A DNA stretch of 64,000 nt from a virus: positions 26,091 to 90,090 of the IMG/VR virus record IMGVR_UViG_3300048927_000308. The stretch is one strand, 5' to 3'. How positions within the stretch are numbered: position 1 is the stretch's first letter; every line of letters begins with the position of its first letter. Shown piece after piece: positions 15,750 through 23,101 of the stretch. A program made the position numbers and the translations under genes. The notes beneath the pieces were generated by a model, which saw only the letters and a list, made by a program, of their open reading frames with translations, ran no database searches and was not told the DNA's origin.

Positions 15750-16507
15750 GACTTCTCTCCTTTTCGGATTCTCTCTGCTGCATCTTCAATAGCTTTGCTG
15801 GTGGCTGGGAAAGCCTCTTTCATCTTGGCCAGCGCCTGGCTATGAGTTATGAAGGTGGTGGTGCCATCGTTGGCCACCAGATTCGATTCATACCAATCCT
15901 CCAGTCCGGCGACGGTCATATCATCCGGCATATCTGCCTGCGCTTCGTCGGTGATAAAGGATAGCCATTTGCTGGCTTCGTATATGTCGCCCTGGTGAAT
16001 ACACAGCTGCGCGGCCTGCATGCACAGACTTGCTTTGGCGAACATCCAAGAAATGCTTAGCTCACTGGCTGCACGCATAAGAAGGGAAGCGCTTTCGTTC
16101 TCCAGTTCATGCTTATGATCTTCCAGCTCTGCAATGCGCTGCGCAGGAGTTTTATGGTCAGGTTTCTGGATGGTGATGTTAATCCGGCCGAACTCCGGCA
16201 CGTTATAATCAAAGGTGAAGAAGTTGCGTCCGCCGCCCCGCACAAACTCTGCTGCAAACATAAGAGCGGCGATGCTTGAGATTGTCCGGTTTGCAAAGAA
16301 GTATTCCAGGTTAACCGGCTCTTCACTCTTGAGCTGGTGGCCTGCTTGCTCCATCAACGCATAAAAGCGATCCATTTCGTCAGCCTTCTCCTTAATTCGC
16401 TTCAGCTCTCCGTAAAGCATGTCTACGGGTACGCCCAACAGGTCGGCGTAATTGTGGAGGGTTACGTTTACAATGCCGCTGTCGGCATGGTCAAAGGTGT
16501 TGCTCAT
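15746..16507 (-). CDS. phage protein with central coiled coil, unknown
   Basis: 253 residues. Residues about 30-60 and 125-150 are heptad-like (AQRIAELEDHKHELENESAS). Resembles the loosely defined Ea22/Ead accessory group of lambda-like phages in architecture only. Downstream genes overlap its stop. Confidence 0.6.
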   Translation of the reverse strand: MSNTFDHADSGIVNVTLHNYADLLGVPVDMLYGELKRIKEKADEMDRFYALMEQAGHQLKSEEPVNLEYFFANRTISSIAALMFAAEFVRGGGRNFFTFDYNVPEFGRINITIQKPDHKTPAQRIAELEDHKHELENESASLLMRAASELSISWMFAKASLCMQAAQLCIHQGDIYEASKWLSFITDEAQADMPDDMTVAGLEDWYESNLVANDGTTTFITHSQALAKMKEAFPATSKAIEDAAERIRKGEKS

Positions 16508-16589
16508 GTCTTTTTCCTATAGCAAGCGAACCTTGTGATATACTCGTTCGCGATTGATTGGCTCGTAGCAAAACTACAGCCATGTGTGC

Positions 16590-16619
16590 AGCCCGGCGAA
16601 AGCTGGGCTTCTTTCTTTT
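16590..16619 (+). terminator. rightward terminator hairpin
   Basis: AGCCCGGC/GCTGGGCT with a GAAA loop followed by TTCTTTCTTTT on the + strand. It faces against the operon direction, so it probably blocks antisense transcription. A GCCAATCAATC element lies beside it (- strand, about 16551-16561). Confidence 0.6.
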
Positions 16620-16777
16620 CAGTCCTCTCCCTTGGTGCGATAGAGCGCCACCAGCACCGATAAAGCGATAATCATTAGAGCAAATACGCCAACTTTATCT
16701 GCGTTGTAGTCCTGAAAAACCTTCCACATGTGCCAGCCGATCACCAGACCAACCAGCACCATACCAATCCTTCTCAT
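16619..16777 (-). CDS. small two-helix membrane protein
   Basis: 52 residues, overlapping the upstream gene by 4 nt (ATGA). Two hydrophobic segments, IGMVLVGLVIGWHMW and GVFALMIIALSVLVAL, separated by a short charged loop. Too small for automatic calling. Function unknown. Confidence 0.6.
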   Translation of the reverse strand: MRRIGMVLVGLVIGWHMWKVFQDYNADKVGVFALMIIALSVLVALYRTKGED

Positions 16778-17091
16778 CGTGTGTTTCCTCGCTTCGCCAT
16801 CAGCTGTGATTGTGCTGCGCTGCGGCTCAGGCAGTCGTTGACCATGCTGATCAGCTCCCCGTACTCCGCCACCAGCTTATCCAGCCCACGGCGGGCGGTT
16901 TCATCGGTCGCATTGCTCACGAACGCCTGCGCGCTCTGGTCACTCTTCATGGGGAACTCAACCGCAATACTGGCCAGCTCTGGCATGTCTTCGGAAAGAC
17001 GAAGGCCCACAATAACTACGGGGCGGCCGTTTGCCCGGCTAGCTGCCAGGTATACGGTTTTCCCGTCGATAATGAAGGCCTGTTTGGTCAT
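16774..17091 (-). CDS. early phage protein, unknown (position of P1 c8)
   Basis: 105 residues; ATG 17091 is 21 bp downstream of a C1 operator. N-terminal beta-hairpins (AFIIDGKTVYLAASRANGR, VVIVGLRL), C-terminal helix. In P1 a gene c8 lies between cre and ref and may correspond, but identity is not shown. Confidence 0.6.
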   Translation of the reverse strand: MTKQAFIIDGKTVYLAASRANGRPVVIVGLRLSEDMPELASIAVEFPMKSDQSAQAFVSNATDETARRGLDKLVAEYGELISMVNDCLSRSAAQSQLMAKRGNTR

Positions 17092-17111
17092 AGCTCTGTA
17101 TTTAAAATAAT

Positions 17112-17128
17112 TAAGTTATTAGAGCAAT
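17112..17128 (-). promoter_or_regulatory. C1 operator before the ref-side early operon
   Basis: Reverse match to the C1 consensus at 15 of 17 positions, between cre and the gene starting at 17091. It should repress the leftward operon that runs toward ref. Confidence 0.8.
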
Positions 17129-17171
17129 AATAAAGGGGGCTTCTCTGGTTGTCATCAATAATCTGGTATTT

Positions 17172-18200
17172 TTAATCCTCTTCCAGCAGGCGCACCATTG
17201 CGCCGGTTTCGCTATCCAGGTTACGGATGTAGCTCATCACAATGTTGGTGTTGGTCCAGCCGCCAGCCTGCATGATCTCCATAATGCCTACCCCCGCGCG
17301 CGCCATGTCGCGGGCAGCGCCCACACGGGCACTGTGACCGGACCAGGCAAGATAGCGCGTGGCATTGTCACTTTTCGCGCCGTAAAGGGTGCGGTGAACA
17401 GACTCGAAGATGTTTTCCAGCGCGCGGGTAGTCAGCTTGCTGGTGGATGATGGCCCGGCCGCGTCATTCTTCAGCACGCGGCAGAACAGGTAATTGTTCG
17501 GGTCTTCGCCTACACCAGAAACGGCTATCCAGCGCTCCACCAGCTGCGTGACGTTCAGGCTCAGCGCCTTTTCCACGCCAGCGGTGCTAACCAACGTCTT
17601 TGTGCGACCGATACGCACCAGCATGCGGCCGCCCTCTGTACGGGTAATATCCTTAACACGGATACGGGCGATCTCCGCGACGCGCAGTAGCGTGTTATAG
17701 GCCAGTCCCAAAAATGCCAGGTTACGGATATCCTTCACCCGGTCACTGCCGCCGAGCAGCGCGCGCACCTGGAGGAAGTCCCGACGTTCGAAGGCCAGCG
17801 CCTGCGTTGCTCGTTCGCCAGCGTCCACGTTTTCCTTCCGGATCCGACGCATCACCAGAGAAACGGCGTTACTGTCGCTCGGACGCGGCAGCCCGGCGCG
17901 CTTGTGCAGCATATTGAGCTGTCCGAGGTGCATCTGGATCGTCTTCACCTTGCACCCGCGTTCCTGCAAACTCAGCAGATAATCGCGGACGTTCTCCGGG
18001 TCGGCCGGAAACCAGGTGTGGCCCTTTTCCATGCACCAGCCAGCCCACGCGCGGCAGACGGACATCAGCATTTTCCATGTGTGCTCGGAAAAGGCCGCTT
18101 TGTCACGGAACATCGCGTGAAGGTTATTCCGCACGTCGTCGCTGGTGGATTCGACAGGTAAAGCGGGTAAATTGTGGTGAACGGTCAACGTATCGGTCAT
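17172..18200 (-). CDS. cre: Cre recombinase
   Basis: 342 residues, one shorter than P1 Cre and collinear with it. All active-site residues appear at the P1 positions: Arg173 (T-L-L-R), Lys201 (G-R-T-K-T), His289 and Arg292 (H-S-A-R), Trp315 (G-G-W-T) and Tyr324 (S-Y-I-R-N). Cre recombines loxP sites to circularise the phage genome and resolve plasmid dimers. By my recollection it is roughly 80% identical to P1 Cre, with most change in the N-terminal helices. The cra and 353-codon genes precede it on the same transcript. Confidence 0.98.
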   Translation of the reverse strand: MTDTLTVHHNLPALPVESTSDDVRNNLHAMFRDKAAFSEHTWKMLMSVCRAWAGWCMEKGHTWFPADPENVRDYLLSLQERGCKVKTIQMHLGQLNMLHKRAGLPRPSDSNAVSLVMRRIRKENVDAGERATQALAFERRDFLQVRALLGGSDRVKDIRNLAFLGLAYNTLLRVAEIARIRVKDITRTEGGRMLVRIGRTKTLVSTAGVEKALSLNVTQLVERWIAVSGVGEDPNNYLFCRVLKNDAAGPSSTSKLTTRALENIFESVHRTLYGAKSDNATRYLAWSGHSARVGAARDMARAGVGIMEIMQAGGWTNTNIVMSYIRNLDSETGAMVRLLEED

Positions 18201-18207
18201 AAGTTAG

Positions 18208-18423
18208 TCAAATTGTTGTTTTCAGAAGAGTGTACAGCATGGATTCGGCTTTTACTCGCCCGCGCTGCGCTTCATACAGACACCAGCGGCCGCGTTCCTT
18301 CCGGATCACGTCTTCGCCTCGCGTCAGCGTCAGGTCGGTGGCTTTACGCTCGTACCCTTTAGCGCGCCAGTATCCGCGATTTTTCTCCAGCTCCAGATGT
18401 GCTGCTACGTCGCCCGCCCTCAT
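18208..18423 (-). CDS. cra: Cra, small protein upstream of cre
   Basis: 71 residues, close to the size of P1 Cra and in the same place, 7 bp before cre. Basic, helical, contains AHLELEKNRGYW and KATDLTLTRGED. Function unknown. It overlaps the upstream gene by 4 nt. Confidence 0.8.
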   Translation of the reverse strand: MRAGDVAAHLELEKNRGYWRAKGYERKATDLTLTRGEDVIRKERGRWCLYEAQRGRVKAESMLYTLLKTTI

Positions 18424-19481
18424 GCCGTCACCTCTTCAGTATTGCCCACCAGCTCCATGCGGTTTTCATGGGGGTTGAAGCCATCTACCTCACTGCGTCG
18501 AAATTTACCGGCATAGTTCGGATCCTTCGTATAGCCGTTGAACTCTGGACAATGGTAGAGCTGGTGGCCAGTATGGAAAAGGCGGTAAAGCGGCTCGTTG
18601 TCAGGGAAAAGGATCTGCTTCAGTTGGTGCGCGCGCAGGTAGTCCATGCTGGCCACGGCATCGCTCAGCAGCCTTTCCAACTTGCGGCGGCGCGCGTTAC
18701 CGTTACGTTTCTGGCGCGGATTTTCCGGGCGCTGTACATAAAGGTCAAAACTGGCCTTGTTGCCGATCCCATAGCGGCCCCAAGCGACGTACCACATATT
18801 GTTGATGTTGTACCAAGCAGTGCCGGTCATGATCCGGCCTTTATGGTCGAACCACCAGACGCGAATCCCCGGTGCCAGTTGCTGGCCTTCAGCAGATTTG
18901 TAGTTGTAGGTGTATGGGTTCTTTTTCAGGTACTCGGCCCAATCGCCGTTATTGTTCCAGCTAGACCGGTAATCAGCCTTGATGATGTCCATATTGGTTA
19001 ATTTGCCGGGACCAATGTCGCTCCAGCCCGGATCCTTTTCCATCAGGCGGTAGCCGTCGAAGACGTTGGTCAGGTAGGTGACTATCCGGTTGCGGGTCCG
19101 CAACATTTCCATGCGCATCAGGTATGGCATGTGTTTTTCTTTATCGGACTGATAGCGGCCCTCGTAATCAGGGCGGTTCGGCGCGTTCACGTTCTGGAAA
19201 AACTCCAGCTCAATGCTGCGGCCGTGAAGCTTCAGATCAGCTTTTAGATCGCCTTTGGTGCAGTAGCGGAACTGGCGGGCAAAATTAACGCCGTACCGGT
19301 CAATATCCTCCTGCGGGACCACCACCAGCCAACCCAGGCGATTTAACGTCTGAATGACGCGGCGGAAGACGTCACGCTTGAATCCGCGTTCATAGGCATC
19401 GTCCACGCGCTCCGGGTTTTCCCATATATACAGGCAGGCATCGCCCAGGCGGATATCACCATTTCTTTTAATCTGTGCCAT
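18420..19481 (-). CDS. 353-residue protein between loxP and cra, unknown
   Basis: 353 residues, AGAGGTGT before ATG 19481. Many aromatic residues; MAQIKRNGDIRLGDACLY start, central WWFDHKGRIMTGTAWYNINN, C-terminal LFHTGHQLYHCPEF. Three histidines and a Cys near the end might bind metal. P1 has, to my knowledge, only cra in this spot, so this gene is an addition to the cre operon. Its leader contains the GCCAATCAATC element. Not recognised; nucleic-acid role is only a guess from context. Confidence 0.75.
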   Translation of the reverse strand: MAQIKRNGDIRLGDACLYIWENPERVDDAYERGFKRDVFRRVIQTLNRLGWLVVVPQEDIDRYGVNFARQFRYCTKGDLKADLKLHGRSIELEFFQNVNAPNRPDYEGRYQSDKEKHMPYLMRMEMLRTRNRIVTYLTNVFDGYRLMEKDPGWSDIGPGKLTNMDIIKADYRSSWNNNGDWAEYLKKNPYTYNYKSAEGQQLAPGIRVWWFDHKGRIMTGTAWYNINNMWYVAWGRYGIGNKASFDLYVQRPENPRQKRNGNARRRKLERLLSDAVASMDYLRAHQLKQILFPDNEPLYRLFHTGHQLYHCPEFNGYTKDPNYAGKFRRSEVDGFNPHENRMELVGNTEEVTA

Positions 19482-19521
19482 GTAACACCTCTATTTTGAT
19501 TGATTGGCTAAGTAAGCGTGC

Positions 19522-19576
19522 GCTACGTGAATTCTGATATTTTTCGCGGGTATTTCTTCCCGAAAATTCACGTAGC
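19522..19576. repeat. 12-bp inverted repeat in the cre-operon leader
   Basis: GCTACGTGAATT (19522-19533) and AATTCACGTAGC (19565-19576) are perfect inverted copies 31 bp apart. It lies in the mRNA leader 40 bp upstream of the 353-codon gene, and a smaller GGG/CCC hairpin sits inside. Possible regulator binding site or mRNA stem. Confidence 0.7.
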
Positions 19577-19635
19577 TGCATCTGATCAATGATCACACAA
19601 TCAAGCACATGTAAAACAAGGGCTTGCGATTGTGA

Positions 19636-19651
19636 CTGTATGGATATACAG
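19636..19651 (-). promoter_or_regulatory. LexA (SOS) box overlapping the cre-operon promoter
   Basis: CTG-N10-CAG with the AT-rich centre of a LexA box (CTGTATGGATATACAG), flanked by A and T as in strong sites. It overlaps the end of the -10 box at 19650-19655, an ideal place for repression. It implies induction of the 353-codon gene, cra and cre by DNA damage. Confidence 0.8.
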
Positions 19652-19678
19652 TATATTTGATCACGTGATCAGGGTAAA
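19650..19678 (-). promoter_or_regulatory. leftward promoter of the cre operon with Dam sites in its spacer
   Basis: On the - strand TTTACC (19673-19678) and TATACT (19650-19655) are spaced exactly 17 bp. The spacer contains the 14-bp palindrome TGATCACGTGATCA (19658-19671) with two GATC sites. Two more TGATCA hexamers lie downstream at 19583 and 19590. The -35 box ends 2 bp from loxP. P1 is known to have Dam-sensitive cre promoters. Confidence 0.65.
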
Positions 19679-19680
19679 TA

Positions 19681-19714
19681 ATAACTTCGTATAATGTATG
19701 CTATACGAAGTTAT
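19681..19714. other. loxP: loxP recombination site
   Basis: A 34-bp site: 13-bp inverted arms (19681-19693 and 19702-19714) around the 8-bp spacer ATGTATGC. It matches the P1 loxP sequence as I know it at every base. Cre cuts at the spacer borders. It lies between the leftward cre operon and the rightward coi-c1 operon. Confidence 0.99.
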
Positions 19715-19757
19715 TGCACAGGGAGAGTCTAACCACGTTTAGGTGTGCATGGCAATA

Positions 19758-19774
19758 TAATTTATTAGAGCAAT
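19758..19774 (-). promoter_or_regulatory. C1 operator near loxP
   Basis: Reverse match to the C1 consensus at 16 of 17 positions, 44 bp right of loxP. With the site at 19842 it flanks the promoter region of the immunity operon. Confidence 0.85.
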
Positions 19775-19835
19775 ACAAAAATCACATCATAACGTGCCCT
19801 TTGTCAGAAAAGATGGCATATCTAGTTGCGCTTGT

Positions 19836-19864
19836 TTGACAATTGCTCTAATAAAATTTAAATT
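19836..19864 (+). promoter_or_regulatory. strong promoter of the coi-c1 operon with embedded C1 operator
   Basis: TTGACA (19836-19841) and TAAATT (19859-19864) with a 17-bp spacer. The spacer itself is a C1 operator (19842-19858, 16 of 17 matches), so C1 binding must block polymerase. The transcript runs through the structured leader to coi and c1, giving autoregulation. Confidence 0.85.
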
Positions 19865-19874
19865 TTGCACGCCT

Positions 19875-19912
19875 TGTGCCGGGGGCCATTTCGCTTGCTA
19901 AGCCCCGGCACA
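19875..19912 (+). ncRNA. stem-loop at the start of the immunity leader RNA
   Basis: TGTGCCGGGG and CCCCGGCACA pair perfectly over 10 bp around an 18-nt loop. No T run follows, so it is not an intrinsic terminator. It begins only a few nt after the predicted transcript start and may protect or regulate the leader. Confidence 0.6.
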
Positions 19913-19950
19913 TTGGCCACTGATTGCCAACGTTAAAAGCAGCGCCGGCA

Positions 19951-20036
19951 CACAACGGTAAGAGCATTGAGTATGTGACGACATCCCGGTAAGACCAGGC
20001 ACATTTCCCTGGCGCGGCAGTGCTCTAATCGTTGTG
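19951..20036 (+). ncRNA. long-range stem in the immunity leader
   Basis: CACAACG (19951-19957) pairs with CGTTGTG (20030-20036) and AGAGCA (19961-19966) with TGCTCT (20021-20026); an inner CCAGG/CCTGG hairpin sits at 19995-20012. Its 3' strand is shared with the 5' arm of the tRNA-like fold, so the two structures exclude each other. Confidence 0.5.
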
Positions 20037-20158
20037 GGTGTAGCTTAAATGGTAGAGCGCCTCTTGAAGGAGGAGTTGAGCGCTGCCCAAGGTTCATTAC
20101 CCGGGGCATCTCATACGGCTGGCCAGACGTTATCCGGGTTCGAGTCCCGGCACCACAA
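20032..20158 (+). ncRNA. tRNA-like element with a large insertion
   Basis: The 5' part has an acceptor-like strand (20032-20040), D-arm GCTT-AAATGGTA-GAGC (20043-20058) and an arm CGCCTC-TTGAAG-GAGGAG with a 6-nt loop. The 3' part has a perfect T-arm, CCGGG-TTCGAGT-CCCGG (20134-20150), then CACCACAA, which pairs with the 5' strand apart from one bulge. Between them are about 58 extra nt in the variable-loop position. At 127 nt it is too long for a normal tRNA and has no standard anticodon loop, so it is a degenerate tRNA or a tRNA mimic. Confidence 0.6.
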
Positions 20159-20309
20159 CTTGATCTTGAAGGTAGCGCCCAGCCGGAGGTGGCGAGTAAC
20201 ACCGGCAGCAATAGCAGTAAGCGGGAATCCTCCAACACCTGAGCCGCACGATCCCGAATGCCGTACGCGCCATTTTGTGAATAGGGACAAGAAGGCAAAC
20301 GAGGCCTGA

Positions 20310-20405
20310 ATGGTCGGACTGAGATATTGCCGCTTAGCCCACGTCAAGGGCCAATTACAGGAACATTGGGCTGCCCTGAAGGGGCTCTGTGATGCGATTT
20401 TCTAA
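20310..20405 (+). CDS. possible imc-like small peptide
   Basis: 31 codons, ATG 20310 with GAGG upstream, directly after the stop of an 86-codon frame (20049-20309) that runs through the tRNA-like element. In P1 short genes imcA and imcB precede coi; this region is in the same place. Expression is uncertain. Confidence 0.35.
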   Translation: MVGLRYCRLAHVKGQLQEHWAALKGLCDAIF

Positions 20406-20419
20406 GTAGGGAACTCACG

Positions 20420-20629
20420 ATGGCTTTTACAACTCCTACCACTGATGATGTTAGAAATTATTCTAACGATTTGTCTTTAGACCTCACTTCACCCGACGCT
20501 GCTCGTATTCTTACCGAGCATCACCTCAAGCTCTCAAACCAGGACTACCGCGTCTCAGATGACGACCGGAACGACTTGGAAGACTCCATTGAGTACCAGA
20601 TCTACACCCTCCTCACAGAATCCTCTTGA
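20420..20629 (+). CDS. coi: Coi, C1 inactivator
   Basis: 69 residues, identical in length to P1 Coi, directly upstream of c1. Acidic and helical (SDDDRNDLEDSIEYQIY at the end). In P1 Coi binds C1 one to one and blocks operator binding, favouring lysis. AGGGA precedes the start. A C1 operator overlaps its stop codon. Confidence 0.9.
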   Translation: MAFTTPTTDDVRNYSNDLSLDLTSPDAARILTEHHLKLSNQDYRVSDDDRNDLEDSIEYQIYTLLTESS

Positions 20630-20645
20630 ATGCTCTAATAAATCT
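20629..20645 (+). promoter_or_regulatory. C1 operator between coi and c1
   Basis: AATGCTCTAATAAATCT matches the consensus at 15 of 17 positions. A TATAAT box follows at about 20666, so a separate autoregulated c1 promoter is plausible. A CCCCG/CGGGG hairpin lies further down at about 20686-20706. Confidence 0.8.
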
Positions 20646-20737
20646 ATTTTTTTTAATAGATCCTTTTATAATGTTGAGAACATTCCCCGTCGCTAGGGAT
20701 CGGGGGATGTGACTCGTATCATTATTGGAGGAACTAT

Positions 20738-21589
20738 ATGGTCAACTATGTCTATGGCGAGAAGCTATACAGGGAATTCGTTAAGTTTAGGGAGCAATTT
20801 CTTGCCAGTGCTGTTGAGCGCGCGCAGCATGTAGACACAGCAAGCGATGGGCGGGCGGTTCGTCCGGTTGTTGTTTTGCCATTCAAAGAAACAGATCGCA
20901 TCCAGGCTGAAATTGATAAATGGACCGCGATGGCCAGCGAGCTGGAGCAGTATCCAGATCTTAACGTGCCCAAGACCATCCTTTACCCTATTCCAAATAT
21001 TCTACGTGGAGTAAGGAAGGCTACAACCTATCAAACAGAAGCTATTAACAGCGTCAATATGACCGCTAAACGCATTATTCATCTGTTGGATAAAGACATT
21101 CGTATTCAAACGACATCTGATACGAGTGATTGGGGAAAGAAATATATAAGCAATCTTGAGAAAACCAAAAAAATATTTGAACAGTTCCCTGATGATGAAA
21201 AGTTCAGAATGAGGATCCATGGTTTCAGCGAAACAATGCTGAGAGTCCACTACATCTCCACCAGCCCTAATTTTAATGGTGGCAAGTCAGTGCCTTACCA
21301 TGTTCCTTTGTGTGGGGTATTCATCTGCGATGAAACTTTACGGGATGGATTGTCCATTGGGCCAGAGTTTGAAAAAGAGAAGTTTAGCTTATACGACTCG
21401 CTTGAACCTATTATTTGTGACCGCTGGCCACAAGCTAAAATTTACCGAATGAAAGATATCGAAGATGTTAAAGGTAAACTTGCACAACTCAGAGAAAATA
21501 AGAAAGCACAATCAGCAGCTTCCACAACTCGCACCCGTAAAACAAAATCGGGAAATTCAGTTAATGAAAATCCCGATAGTGCCAAATAA
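20738..21589 (+). CDS. c1: C1 repressor of lytic functions
   Basis: 283 residues, same length as P1 C1 and collinear with it (VVLPFKETD, FRMRIHGFSETMLRVHYIS, VFICDETLRDG, the basic TRTRKTKSG tail). C1 binds the asymmetric 17-bp operators listed here and keeps the phage in its plasmid prophage state. GGAGGAA precedes ATG 20738. Divergence from P1 lies mainly in the linker at residues 130-150. Converges on pacB. Confidence 0.98.
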   Translation: MVNYVYGEKLYREFVKFREQFLASAVERAQHVDTASDGRAVRPVVVLPFKETDRIQAEIDKWTAMASELEQYPDLNVPKTILYPIPNILRGVRKATTYQTEAINSVNMTAKRIIHLLDKDIRIQTTSDTSDWGKKYISNLEKTKKIFEQFPDDEKFRMRIHGFSETMLRVHYISTSPNFNGGKSVPYHVPLCGVFICDETLRDGLSIGPEFEKEKFSLYDSLEPIICDRWPQAKIYRMKDIEDVKGKLAQLRENKKAQSAASTTRTRKTKSGNSVNENPDSAK

Positions 21590-21616
21590 GAATTAATGCT
21601 GGTGGCTGAGCCATAC

Positions 21617-23101
21617 TTACTCATTAAGCCATGCAAGTGCGTCATCAACCTGCTGCTCATCCTCGATGCTGAGCACTTCATTCTGTGGAACATAGTTTGC
21701 CAGCATACCAAAGCAGTAGGTGTCCCAATGGTCAGGTGAGTGCAGATTCAGTTTCTTTTTCATGTCCTCTTTGGACATCACTTTCCACTGACCGGCCGAG
21801 TTAATTCCAACCGGTATCTTTGATGCCTCGTCAACGGTCGCGTCGCCTTTATCTAGGCGCATGCGGCCAGACTTCACAGCTTCTGCTGCCATCACATTAG
21901 CGTACGCGCGCTGATCAAAGTACAGGCTACGGTCTTCGCGGCTGTGCATCTTCTTACCCCAGCGGATGCGCTGCGCGGTGATTCCGTAATTGTCATACAA
22001 CAGGTCGGCAGTGGATTTACCCAGGCCATCGCCATCGATCACGATAGAGATATTCGGGAAGCGCTCCGGGTTACATTCTGCGAAGATTTTCGCGGCCAGC
22101 TGCGTCTCGGTAACGTCCGTATACGCCAGCATGCGATAACCGATGATCCGGCGCTTATTGCGCTCACCTGATACCATCATGATGTTAATCACCGATTTAT
22201 CGCGGCCTGTGCCACCAGCAACGTCCACGCACGCCACCCAGCCCCAGCCCTTCGCTATCTTCACCTTACGCCGTGTGGCGCGCTCAACCTCATCACGGCC
22301 CAGCAGGAAGCCGTCCTGCGTTTTCGGGAAGAGCCCGCGAACTTTAATCAGGTACATCGGGTTATCGCGGCCGCCGTATTCCGCCAGCTTCATCTTGATA
22401 AACTCGGCGGTAACAAGGGGTGACTCTTCACTATTCAGGATGATCGATGTGTATATGCCGTTCGGGTTGCCTAGACGCTTAGCCAGCTTGTGGTGAGTGT
22501 CATAGAAATAGCCGCTAGGGCGTGTGGGCTGTGACAGCAGCAGGATACGGTTATCCCGGCCGGTAAGCGCACCGGTCATGATGCTGAATGCCTTATCGCT
22601 GACGCCGGAGGCCTCATCAATGATGTAAAGCAGGTGATCAGCGTGTTCGCCGGCGAGCGCTTCCTCGTTCCCCAGGCGGAAGCCCTTCGGAACTACCGTC
22701 CAGACGCCTTTACCAGTGATCTCGAAAAAGGCGGTTTCCGTCAGTACAAAGTAATCAGCAAGCCATGGGAAGCGGCTGGTGGCTGTGGACCAGTTCATCT
22801 TGATGTATTTAAAGATACCGGTCATTACCTGCTGGATCTTGTTCGCAACGATAATCGCACGGGCACCGGGGAACATGATGATGTAAAGCATGATCATGAT
22901 GGATGTCATATCCGATTTGCCGGTACCGTGGCCAGACGATACGGTTGTCTTGCTGCCCGACTGCTGCACCGACTCTATGATCTGGTCCTGCTGCCATGTT
23001 GGCGTTTTGCCAAACAGCACATCAGCGGCGCTTATCCAGTCGTAGCGGTACCGCGCCACCAGCTCACGCCAGCGCGGGTCTGTCACGCAGCTGCGGGCCA
23101 T
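21617..23101 (-). CDS. pacB: PacB, terminase large subunit
   Basis: 494 residues, the size of P1 PacB. ATPase motifs: Walker A-like S-G-H-G-T-G-K-S near residue 57 and Walker B L-L-Y-I-I-D-E-A near 158; nuclease Asp residues in [15 protein letters not shown] (about 293) and [11 protein letters not shown] (about 355). It powers headful packaging with PacA. ATG overlaps the pacA stop. Confidence 0.95.
   Translation of the reverse strand: MARSCVTDPRWRELVARYRYDWISAADVLFGKTPTWQQDQIIESVQQSGSKTTVSSGHGTGKSDMTSIMIMLYIIMFPGARAIIVANKIQQVMTGIFKYIKMNWSTATSRFPWLADYFVLTETAFFEITGKGVWTVVPKGFRLGNEEALAGEHADHLLYIIDEASGVSDKAFSIMTGALTGRDNRILLLSQPTRPSGYFYDTHHKLAKRLGNPNGIYTSIILNSEESPLVTAEFIKMKLAEYGGRDNPMYLIKVRGLFPKTQDGFLLGRDEVERATRRKVKIAKGWGWVACVDVAGGTGRDKSVINIMMVSGERNKRRIIGYRMLAYTDVTETQLAAKIFAECNPERFPNISIVIDGDGLGKSTADLLYDNYGITAQRIRWGKKMHSREDRSLYFDQRAYANVMAAEAVKSGRMRLDKGDATVDEASKIPVGINSAGQWKVMSKEDMKKKLNLHSPDHWDTYCFGMLANYVPQNEVLSIEDEQQVDDALAWLNE

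Noticed and set aside
16667-16683. TCATTAGAGCAAAT similarity to a C1 operator
   Set aside because: It lies inside a small coding gene and matches at only about 12 of 17 positions.
20049-20158. A normal functional tRNA gene
   Set aside because: The 127-nt length, six-base anticodon-like loop and bulged acceptor do not fit any standard tRNA, so it is called tRNA-like.
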